This document shows positions 6,930-14,391 of a stretch of DNA of 22,624 nucleotides, piece after piece (position 1 is the stretch's first letter; every line of letters starts with the position of its first letter). The position numbers and the translations under genes are program-made. Location of the stretch: positions 1 through 22,624 of the forward strand of contig JBBINX010000032.1 in assembly GCA_037443685.1 (NCBI GenBank). The letters run 5' to 3'. The DNA is from JAHJRJ01 sp037443685. Lineage in GTDB: Bacteria; Bacteroidota; Ignavibacteria; UBA10030; BY39. Under the pieces are notes generated by a model. It was given only the letters and a program-made list of their open reading frames with translations, was not told the DNA's origin and ran no database searches.

Positions 6930-9911
6930 ATGAAATTTAAATTTTTATTCTTTCTACTTTTAATTAATACGTATCTGTTCGCTGGCGAATGGAATTGGCA
7001 AAATCCTAAACCTCAAGGCAATACGCTCTGGAAAATTGCTTTTTATAACGAATGGTATGGTTACGCGGTCGGCGATTACGGAACGATTATGTTTACAAAC
7101 GATAAAGGAATTTCTTGGGAAATCCAATACGAAGGTGTAACAGATAACCTGCGGAGCATTTCTGTACAAGATTCTGTTACAGCCTGGATCGCAGGTGACA
7201 ATGGAATAATTCTTTATACCTTCAACGGTGGATACAATTGGATTGATCAGACAAGTTACCCACAAAACGGACTTAATTCGATATTCTTCTTCGATAAAAT
7301 GAACGGTTGGGCTAGCGGTGATTCAAAAACCTTATTAAAAACAACTAACGGTGGAAACATTTGGACAAAAATCCAAATTATGAGTGTACCTCAAACCATT
7401 AGTATTAATTCTATCTACTTTACATCTCTGACTAATGGTTGGGCAACTTGTTCAAATGGAAATATTCTTCGTACTACAGACGGTGGCAATTCTTGGTCTA
7501 TACAATATAATACTTCTGAAGCGGGTTTTGCTATCAAATTCTTAAATTCAACAACAGGTTTCGTAGTTGGAATAAATGGTTCTATTTACAGAACGACAAA
7601 CTCAGGCACGAACTGGACAAAAATTATTTCAAATACAACACAAGGTCTAACGGATATTTTTTTCGCTACTAGTGCAGAATATTTAATTTCAGGACATAAT
7701 GGAACGATATTGCGTTCAACAAACTCTGGAGCGACCTGGTTGAATGAGTCAATATCAACTTATGCAGCTGTTTTCGGAATCACAAGAGTTCTTAATACTA
7801 CTCTTGTTGTTGGAGAATATGGTTTATTAGGTTATAAAACAGGTACAACCCCCTGGTTCTTCCACAACAATGGAATAAATAAAAGTATAAATTGGATTAC
7901 TTTTTCGGATTACCTTAAAGGTTTTGCTGTAGGACAGTACGGAAAAATTGCTCGCACAAAAAATGGTGGTAAGACCTGGGAAGATATAAACAACGGTATT
8001 ACAGGTGATTCATTTTATGGTGCTGAGTTAATCGATTCAAACTACGTCTGGGCAGTTGGAGATGGCGGTGTTATTCTGCACAGTTCTAACGGAGGAAATA
8101 GCTGGATTCAACAATCTACGGGAACGTTCAATTCACTATTAAGTATTAGTTTTATTAACAGAACGCGCGGATGGGCTGTTGGTGATGTAGGAGAATTTTT
8201 CTATACAACTAATGGGGGTGCTAATTGGATAAAAAAATTGACCGGATGGAATCAAATATTTTTTGGAGTTAAATTCAAAGACATAAATAACGGCTGGATC
8301 GTAGGAGATGGCGGTTTAATACTACGAACTACTAACGGCGGAGGCAATTGGTTTTCCCAAACAAGTAATACCTTAGAGGCAATCTTCTATGTGGATTTCT
8401 TTGACGTAAACAATGGATATTGCGCAGGAACGAACGGATTAGTCCTTAAAACTACAAATGGTGGTGGAAATTGGCAAAAATTGACCACAGGAACTACAAA
8501 AAATATTTACATCGCAAGCGGTGTTTCGCACAATTCCGTGTGGGCAATTGGCGACAGCGGTTTGGTTTTACGAAGCACAAATGGTGGTGCGAATTGGATT
8601 ACAGAATTTCCAAAAACCGGTTACGATTTATTTGGCTTAAAAGTAATCTCAGATTCCAAAGCATGGATCTGCGGTGATAACGGCACAATTCTGTCTCATG
8701 ATACCCTCTTTTCATTATCACCAATTAGTGTTTATTTTACCAACGGGTGGAATTTAATTTCAAATCCTATATTGCGTAGCTCCGGCACTGATTCAGCCAA
8801 ACTCCTATTTCCCGGCTTATTAGACGATTATGTGTACGATTATACGTCGACAGGTTATTCGGTACAACAGGTACTCGTTAACGGAAAAGGTTACTGGGGG
8901 AAATTCGGTTCAGATGGCAGCAACACGATCAGCGGTACGTACATATCAGCTGATACGATTGAAATAACGGAAGGTTGGAATTTAATCGGTTCAATCTCTT
9001 ATTACGTAAGCACGGCATCTATTACAACTATTCCCGCCGGAATAATTAGTTCGTTGTGGTGGGGATATTCAGACGGATATAGAGAAGCTTATCACATCGA
9101 ACCTGGAAAAGCTTATTGGATAAAATCTAATACCACAGGACAAATTTTAATGCTGTCATCGGGCGGTTTTCAAGTAGCATCTCAATTTTCGAGTCAGGTT
9201 TCAAATTATTTCGCAGGATTTAATACATTAACTTTTTCAGATAAAGTCGGTCGATCTCAAACCTTATACTTCGGAAATAAAACAGAAGAAGATTTTTATC
9301 CTGATAAATACGAACTCCCACCTACCCCATCTTCAGATGTTTTCGATGTTAGGTTTGTAACAAAAGGAAAAGGTTATATTGCACAGGTATTCGACACAGC
9401 AGGAACAAAAAGTGATGAAATTTTAATTAATATTCAGGGAGTGAGATACCCTTTAAATATTTCGTGGAAAGTTGATTATAAAACCTCAAATTCCGATGAT
9501 AATTACGGATATGTCTTCCAATTAACAGATGATAATAATGATATCATTTTTAATCCGATTACTTTAAGTGGCAACGGGAATCTGAAAATAGATGATAATT
9601 ATGTAACTAATTTGGTATTGAAATTGGCAAAAGGACAAAATAGTCCAACCGAATTTTTGTTATCACAAAACTATCCTAATCCTTTTAACCCGGCAACAGT
9701 GATTAATTATCAATTACCTCAAGATGAATATGTTACGCTGAAAATATTTGATATCTGCGGTAGAGAAGTTGCCAGTCTAGTAAACGAAGTTAAGAAGATG
9801 GGGAGATATAAAGTTGAAGTAGATGCGAGTAATCTGGCAAGTGGAATTTACTTTTATCGAATTATTGCAGGTACATATAATAAAACTATGAAGATGATTG
9901 TTTTAAGATAG
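6930..9911 (+). CDS. Secreted double beta-propeller protein (YCF48/BNR-like repeats) with T9SS sorting domain
   Basis: The 993-aa protein has a signal peptide (about 1-18), then 14 repeats of roughly 40-45 aa with the pattern W/F-AVGD-x-GTIL-x-T-NGG-x-W (about 20-600). Blades 7 and 14 are the degenerate ones, lacking a good NGGxxW ending. This fits two tandem seven-bladed propellers. Next comes a region with two GWNLI motifs (near 606 and 680), a beta-rich segment, and a C-terminal type A sorting domain that begins near LSQNYPNPFNP and contains GREVA and ASGIYFYRI. Family knowledge predicts passage through the outer membrane by type IX secretion, with the C-terminal domain removed and the protein attached to the surface or released. 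It follows the barrel gene by 10 nt with AGGA before the ATG, so it probably belongs to the same operon. Propellers of this type usually bind proteins or glycans; the ligand is unknown. Confidence 0.88.
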   Translation: MKFKFLFFLLLINTYLFAGEWNWQNPKPQGNTLWKIAFYNEWYGYAVGDYGTIMFTNDKGISWEIQYEGVTDNLRSISVQDSVTAWIAGDNGIILYTFNGGYNWIDQTSYPQNGLNSIFFFDKMNGWASGDSKTLLKTTNGGNIWTKIQIMSVPQTISINSIYFTSLTNGWATCSNGNILRTTDGGNSWSIQYNTSEAGFAIKFLNSTTGFVVGINGSIYRTTNSGTNWTKIISNTTQGLTDIFFATSAEYLISGHNGTILRSTNSGATWLNESISTYAAVFGITRVLNTTLVVGEYGLLGYKTGTTPWFFHNNGINKSINWITFSDYLKGFAVGQYGKIARTKNGGKTWEDINNGITGDSFYGAELIDSNYVWAVGDGGVILHSSNGGNSWIQQSTGTFNSLLSISFINRTRGWAVGDVGEFFYTTNGGANWIKKLTGWNQIFFGVKFKDINNGWIVGDGGLILRTTNGGGNWFSQTSNTLEAIFYVDFFDVNNGYCAGTNGLVLKTTNGGGNWQKLTTGTTKNIYIASGVSHNSVWAIGDSGLVLRSTNGGANWITEFPKTGYDLFGLKVISDSKAWICGDNGTILSHDTLFSLSPISVYFTNGWNLISNPILRSSGTDSAKLLFPGLLDDYVYDYTSTGYSVQQVLVNGKGYWGKFGSDGSNTISGTYISADTIEITEGWNLIGSISYYVSTASITTIPAGIISSLWWGYSDGYREAYHIEPGKAYWIKSNTTGQILMLSSGGFQVASQFSSQVSNYFAGFNTLTFSDKVGRSQTLYFGNKTEEDFYPDKYELPPTPSSDVFDVRFVTKGKGYIAQVFDTAGTKSDEILINIQGVRYPLNISWKVDYKTSNSDDNYGYVFQLTDDNNDIIFNPITLSGNGNLKIDDNYVTNLVLKLAKGQNSPTEFLLSQNYPNPFNPATVINYQLPQDEYVTLKIFDICGREVASLVNEVKKMGRYKVEVDASNLASGIYFYRIIAGTYNKTMKMIVLR

Positions 9912-10261
9912 TATCAAATTGCAGATTACTTTCTTACAATCTTTTTACGACTTTTTCGGTTTCCGCAACGAATATTTCTTAGCGGACGTGCTCAGCCGCG
10001 CGCCGCATTGTTCTATACACCTGTAGCTCAGAAACGTCCAACAAATCAATATAAATAATATTAAACATCGGTTCTTAATAAAGAAACGTTCTGTTTAATT
10101 TTCATATAGATTTTTTACATAAGTCAATGAATACCTTTCCTTTAGATTTTTTACTGAGGTAAATCGGGTGTTTGGCATTTTCCAAGCGATTAATTATCTT
10201 GCACAAGGTTAGTTTTAGAATTAAGATGAAATACAGATGGACACAAAACACGATAAGAAAA
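9912..10261. other. Gene-poor stretch with a GC-rich inverted-repeat patch
   Basis: I see no supportable gene here. About 9981-10042 is distinctly more GC-rich than the surroundings. It contains GGACGT (9984-9989) and its reverse complement ACGTCC (10034-10039) as outer arms, the hexamer GCTCAG directly repeated inside (9990-9995 and 10026-10031), and a CGCGCGCC core. A minus-strand frame reaches into 10102-10210 but is mostly antisense to the next gene. No clear T-tract terminator for the upstream operon was found. Confidence 0.5.
9984..10039. repeat. GC-rich imperfect inverted repeat
   Basis: The outer arms GGACGT and ACGTCC are exact reverse complements 44 nt apart. The inside is GC-rich near the left arm and carries a direct repeat GCTCAG next to each arm. 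The composition contrasts with the AT-rich neighbours. It could be a remnant of a mobile or cassette-associated repeat or a structured RNA, but the sequence alone does not decide. Confidence 0.35.
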
Positions 10262-10807
10262 ATGGATAAACATATAACAATATTATTGCTTGTAATTATT
10301 TTAGCAAGCGCTAACTCTTCAACAATCAAAAATAGGAATATGGATGATGAAACAAATCGATCCACAAATAATGAAAAGTCAACAAATGACACTCTGCCAA
10401 AGGTAACGGGCATTGGTGGAATATTCTTTTTTTCTGAAAATCCAAAAGAAATAAAAGAATGGTATGGCAAAAACTTAGGACTTGAAATTGATGATTATGG
10501 TTCAGTTTTTGAGTTCAGAAACGCAAATAGACCTGACGAAATCAATTATCTAAGATGGAGCCCTTTCGAGAAAAAAAGCAACTATTTCGCACCTTCTAAA
10601 AAAGAGTTTATGATAAACTATCGGGTTCAGAATATTGAAGGACTTGTGAAAAATTTAAAAAAAAATGGTGTAACCATAGTTGATACAATTGAAACATATA
10701 ACTATGGGAAATTTATTCATATTTTAGACCCAGAAGGAAATAAAATAGAACTATGGGAGCCTGTTGACAGTGTATTAACCCAAATGGGAGGCAGGACAAC
10801 CAAATAA
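10262..10807 (+). CDS. Exported VOC-superfamily (glyoxalase/bleomycin-resistance fold) protein
   Basis: The mature part (about residues 45-175) is a single VOC domain of the type that starts VTGIGGIFFFSENPKEIKEW and ends DPEGNKIELWEP. Such domains act as metal-dependent lyases, dioxygenases or drug-binding proteins, usually as dimers. Most close relatives start directly at the VTGIGGIFF segment and are cytosolic. Here a hydrophobic stretch ITILLLVIILASA near the N-terminus looks like a signal peptide, followed by a polar linker of about 30 residues. The chosen ATG gives 181 aa. ATG 10226 would add 12 residues and a TTG frame at 10172 is also open; none has a good ribosome site. Candidate metal residues include the Glu in IELWEP and the His in FIHILD. 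Substrate is unknown. It stands alone, with about 138 nt to the next gene. Confidence 0.7.
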   Translation: MDKHITILLLVIILASANSSTIKNRNMDDETNRSTNNEKSTNDTLPKVTGIGGIFFFSENPKEIKEWYGKNLGLEIDDYGSVFEFRNANRPDEINYLRWSPFEKKSNYFAPSKKEFMINYRVQNIEGLVKNLKKNGVTIVDTIETYNYGKFIHILDPEGNKIELWEPVDSVLTQMGGRTTK

Positions 10808-10851
10808 GTACAGAGACGAAATTTAAACTTATAAATTTTGTTCTTCAGTAC
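10808..10851 (+). terminator. Imperfect hairpin after the VOC gene, possible terminator
   Basis: Immediately downstream of the TAA, GTAC (10808-10811) and GTAC (10848-10851) enclose an inner stem around ACGAAATTT / AAATTTTGT (near 10816-10824 and 10833-10841) with an 8-nt loop. The stem is AU-rich with a bulge and has no following T-tract, so it is at best a weak terminator or a 3'-end stabilising hairpin. Confidence 0.25.
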
Positions 10852-10945
10852 ATTCCAATACGGGATATCAGTGCTGTGCTACTCCCTGCCCGCTTGTTTG
10901 TCTCAATTACATTTCTTATTTTTAAAAAAATGATGGAAAGAATAT

Positions 10946-12469
10946 ATGTCAATTATTTTAAACGGGTCAGAGTTAACTGTAGAAAAACTTGTACGAATAG
11001 CTCGCTTCGGTGAAAAAGTATTGCTATCTCAGGATGCTTTAGAAAGAATTAGAACGTGCCGCGTAATGTTAGAAGAAAAAATTCAAGCGCGTGAAATAAT
11101 GTACGGTACAAATACAGGCATCGGTGAGTTTTCGGAAGTTGTTCTTACAGATGAGCAGGTAAAGGAATTTCAAAAATATCTCATCTACAATCATGCTGCT
11201 GGTATAGGCGAACCCGCACCAATCGAGTATGTGCGCGGGGCAATGGCTAGCAGAATTAATGTGCACGCACACGGGAATTCTGGTTGCAGACCTGAGATAA
11301 CACTAACCCTTGTTGAAATGCTGAATAAAGAAGTAACACCGGTGGTGTGTCAAAAAGGTTCAGTTGGCGCTTGCGGCGACCTTGCCCCGATGTCTCAAAT
11401 TGCTCTGCTGATGATGGGCGAAGGAGAAGCATACTACAAGGGCGAAAAACTTCCTGGTAAAGTTGCAATGGAACGCGCAGGTATTAAAATTCCCGGTCTT
11501 CAAGCTCGCGATGGTTTAGCAACTATAAATGGCTCGAATTTATTAACAGCAATGAGTGCCATCTATCTTTACGATGTTAACAATTGGTTAAAGCAAGCTG
11601 AAATTGCGTGTGCTATGTCGCTAGAAGCTTTACTTGCCAACTTAAAACCTTACGATGTTCGTTTGCACGAATTGAGGGGATTTTCGGGTGCCGTTCGCAG
11701 TGCAAAAGCAATCATGTCTTGCATTAAAGGAAGCGACTTGCAAACCGGAAAAATCAAAACAAAAGTGCAGGATGCCTACTCAATGCGTTCAACTCCACAA
11801 GTTATCGGTGCTGCTCACGATGCAGTAGCATTTGCAAAAAGTCAGGTAGAGATTGAATTGAATGGTGTCGGCGATAACCCGATTTTTCTTCCCGAACAAA
11901 AACTTACACTTACAGGTGCAAACTTTCAAGGAACTCCGGTATCTTTACCTATGGATATGGTCGGAATTGCTGTTACAATGGTTAGTGTACTTTCTGAAAG
12001 GCGGCTTAATCGTCTTCTTAATCCGGCATTAAGTGTTGGATTGCCTGCGTTTTTAACTAAAGGAGCTGGAATGTTTTCAGGTTTAATGCTCAGCCAATAC
12101 ACCGCCGATATGCAAATTGTAGAACAGCGAATACTCTCAACACCTGCTTCCATCCAATCAATACCAGCTGCAGCAGATCAGGAAGATTTTGTCTCGATGG
12201 GAATGAACACAGCAATTAAGAATGGACAAATATTAGATAACGCATTCGGTGTGTTGGGAATTGAATTTATAGCTGCCGCTCAAGCATTAGATTTCAGAGA
12301 TTTTACTAACGGTATTGGTGTAACGAAAGCCAAAGAAGTTATACGCAAATATGTTGCTCACCTCGATGTTGACCGTCCGCTCTATCCCGATCATACAAAA
12401 ATGAAGGAAGTTGTTAAGTCGTGCGAGATATTGGAAGAAGTTGAGAAAACTATAGGGAGTTTAGGATAA
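10946..12469 (+). CDS. hutH: Histidine ammonia-lyase family protein with Ala-Cys-Gly in place of the MIO Ala-Ser-Gly
   Basis: The 507-aa protein is full length for the MIO ammonia-lyase family, which eliminates ammonia from an aromatic amino acid (histidine to urocanate for HutH). It has the active-site Tyr53 (YGTNTG), His83 (NHAAGIG), Asn195 (NGSN), Tyr278/Arg281 (DAYSMRSTPQ) and Glu413 (DQEDFVSMG). His83 and the Gln-Glu-Asp motif point to histidine rather than phenylalanine or tyrosine as substrate. The cofactor tripeptide, within GSVGACGDLAPM, is Ala142-Cys143-Gly144; the codons are GCT TGC GGC. In Pseudomonas putida HutH a Ser143Cys mutant is known to mature to active enzyme, so activity is plausible. 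The start has GGAAAG 5 nt upstream. No hutU, hutI or hutG lies nearby. Instead gatE follows after 8 nt, suggesting a function other than ordinary histidine breakdown, or simple co-transcription. Confidence 0.85.
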   Translation: MSIILNGSELTVEKLVRIARFGEKVLLSQDALERIRTCRVMLEEKIQAREIMYGTNTGIGEFSEVVLTDEQVKEFQKYLIYNHAAGIGEPAPIEYVRGAMASRINVHAHGNSGCRPEITLTLVEMLNKEVTPVVCQKGSVGACGDLAPMSQIALLMMGEGEAYYKGEKLPGKVAMERAGIKIPGLQARDGLATINGSNLLTAMSAIYLYDVNNWLKQAEIACAMSLEALLANLKPYDVRLHELRGFSGAVRSAKAIMSCIKGSDLQTGKIKTKVQDAYSMRSTPQVIGAAHDAVAFAKSQVEIELNGVGDNPIFLPEQKLTLTGANFQGTPVSLPMDMVGIAVTMVSVLSERRLNRLLNPALSVGLPAFLTKGAGMFSGLMLSQYTADMQIVEQRILSTPASIQSIPAAADQEDFVSMGMNTAIKNGQILDNAFGVLGIEFIAAAQALDFRDFTNGIGVTKAKEVIRKYVAHLDVDRPLYPDHTKMKEVVKSCEILEEVEKTIGSLG

Positions 12470-12477
12470 AATATAGT

Positions 12478-14391
12478 ATGTCAGAATTTCTCTTCAAACC
12501 ATTCGATGAAATGACCGAATCGGATTATTTCGATGTCGGTTTCAAGTCAGGATTAGAGATACATCAACAAATACTTTCCAAGAAGAAACTTTTCTGCCGC
12601 TGTCCTGCCGGGCAATACAGCGATAATTATAATGCTGAAATTTTACGCCATATGCGACCAACTCTTTCTGAACTTGGTGAGTACGATGGCACAGCTTTAA
12701 TGGAATTTAAGACTAAAAAAGAAATCATCTATCGCATTCACCGCGACACAGTTTGTACTTACGAAATGGACGATACTCCACCATTTGAAATTAACGATGA
12801 AGCTCTCGATATCGCACTCGGTATCGGTATGCTTTATCAATGTACAATGGTTGACGAAGTCCATATTGCCCGTAAACAATATTTAGATGGAAGTATTCCG
12901 ACTGGATTTCAGAGAACCGCAATTGTCGGTGTTGACGGAAAAATTCCATACAAAGATCGGGAAATTAAAATCGTTCAGCTTTCAATCGAAGAAGATGCCT
13001 GCCGCGAAGTTAGCGATATCGGTCATCTTCGCACGTATCTTACCGACCGACTTGGAATGCCACTTATAGAGACTGTTACAGGTCCGGATATGCGAACTCC
13101 GCACGAAGTTGCAGACGTTGCACAAATCTGTCGGAGACTCGTTCGCAGCACAGGTCAAGTTCGCACCGGTATAGGAGCGGCGCGTGAAGATGTTAATGTT
13201 AGCGTTACCGGAGGTACTCGTGTTGAAATCAAAGGCGTCTCTCGCATCGTAAACATTCCCTTGCTCACTTACAACGAGGCAATGCGTCAGTGGAATTTAC
13301 TACGGTTAAGAACAGAACTTCATCGTCGTGGAATCACCACCGAAAATTTTAAATCAAAGACGGAGAATGTGACCAAACTTCTTCGCAAAACGCATTATCT
13401 GCCAATTCAAAATGCAGTCGAACAAGGGATGACCGTAAATTGTGTTCTTCTTAAAGGATTCAAAGGATTGCTACGCTGGCAAACACAGACCGATACTTAT
13501 TTCTCGAAAGAGATTTCGGATAGAGTCCGTGTTGTTGCCTGTTTATCTACTCTTCCGAATATCGTCCATTCAGACAGTACGGCTGAAACAGTTTCTACAT
13601 CCGAATGGCTAAATATCAAAAAGTTTATTGGCGGGACGGATGACGATACACTTGTTCTCGTTTGGGGTGATGACCAGGATTCAAAAATGGGTGCTGCAGA
13701 AATTGCAATCAGAGCTAAAGAAGCTACGATCGGTATTCCGTCTGAAACACGTCAGGCGCTGCGTGATGGTACGAATGGATTTGAACGGATTTTACCCGGT
13801 CCCAATAGAATGTATCCCGATACCGACCTTCCGCCCAAAAGAATTTTAGACGAACGTTTGGAAAAAATTAAATCCACTTTGCCAAAACCGATTTGGGAAA
13901 ATGAAGAATGGTACAGAGAATTAAAAATTCCGGATGATGTTATTAAACCACTTGCCATCTCGCTGTATTCACAACTTTTTGAAATGTTAGTTAAGGACTG
14001 GAAGCTCAACCCGACACTTGTGGCAGTTGCATTGATTCAATTCACTAAGCGGTTGAAAAATTTCTACAAGGATGGAAAATCAATAGAAGTGCAGGCGATG
14101 AAAGATATTTTTGAAGCGTACAAAACTGGTCAGCTTTCGCGGGAAGGGATTCTCATTGCTATGAAAAATGTTCTCACAAATGGACAATTGCAATTATTTT
14201 CAAAGTGCACGAATAACGAATTAACAAAAGTTATAAAAGATTCTGATAAAAATATTTCACGTATGAAGTTAAGAAAAGAAGAAAAAATGCTTAAAGTGCA
14301 AATGGGTTTGATTATGAACAAAGTTAGAGGAAGGATTGATGGCTCGGTAGTTGCACAACGAATTGGATTTGTGAGAAGGGAGTCAAAGTAA
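12478..14391 (+). CDS. gatE: Glu-tRNA(Gln) amidotransferase subunit E, archaeal-type, in a bacterium
   Basis: GatE binds misacylated Glu-tRNA(Gln), activates the glutamate with ATP and amidates it with ammonia from GatD. The 637-aa protein matches archaeal GatE in length and order: a cradle domain with GLEIHQQ (25-31) and KLFCRCP (37-43), RPTLSELGE (60-68), DGSIPTGFQRTA (137-148), the GatE-specific GIGAAREDVNVSV (231-243) leading to GGTRVEIKG, an AspRS-like insertion (about 325-450, ending GPNRMYPDTDLPP), and a GatB/YqeY-type helical tail (about 490-637). The insertion separates it from bacterial GatB. It starts 8 nt after hutH and overlaps gatD by one base (TAATG), so co-translation is likely. 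GatDE is classically an archaeal enzyme; most bacteria use GatCAB or GlnRS. Lateral acquisition by this lineage is my inference. Base use does not obviously differ from the neighbours. Confidence 0.92.
   Translation: MSEFLFKPFDEMTESDYFDVGFKSGLEIHQQILSKKKLFCRCPAGQYSDNYNAEILRHMRPTLSELGEYDGTALMEFKTKKEIIYRIHRDTVCTYEMDDTPPFEINDEALDIALGIGMLYQCTMVDEVHIARKQYLDGSIPTGFQRTAIVGVDGKIPYKDREIKIVQLSIEEDACREVSDIGHLRTYLTDRLGMPLIETVTGPDMRTPHEVADVAQICRRLVRSTGQVRTGIGAAREDVNVSVTGGTRVEIKGVSRIVNIPLLTYNEAMRQWNLLRLRTELHRRGITTENFKSKTENVTKLLRKTHYLPIQNAVEQGMTVNCVLLKGFKGLLRWQTQTDTYFSKEISDRVRVVACLSTLPNIVHSDSTAETVSTSEWLNIKKFIGGTDDDTLVLVWGDDQDSKMGAAEIAIRAKEATIGIPSETRQALRDGTNGFERILPGPNRMYPDTDLPPKRILDERLEKIKSTLPKPIWENEEWYRELKIPDDVIKPLAISLYSQLFEMLVKDWKLNPTLVAVALIQFTKRLKNFYKDGKSIEVQAMKDIFEAYKTGQLSREGILIAMKNVLTNGQLQLFSKCTNNELTKVIKDSDKNISRMKLRKEEKMLKVQMGLIMNKVRGRIDGSVVAQRIGFVRRESK

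Noticed and set aside
10036..10042. GTCCAAC, matching the core of an integron attC site, next to a GC-rich inverted repeat and a VOC gene (a common cassette cargo).
   Set aside because: The partner core GTTRRRY is missing at the required position, the inverted repeat lies on the wrong side, and no integrase is present.
10102..10470. Minus-strand frame of 122 codons whose last part looks protein-like (LENAKHPIYLSKKSKGK).
   Set aside because: Most of it is antisense to the VOC gene, with no ribosome site and no recognisable domain. At most the end could be a relic.
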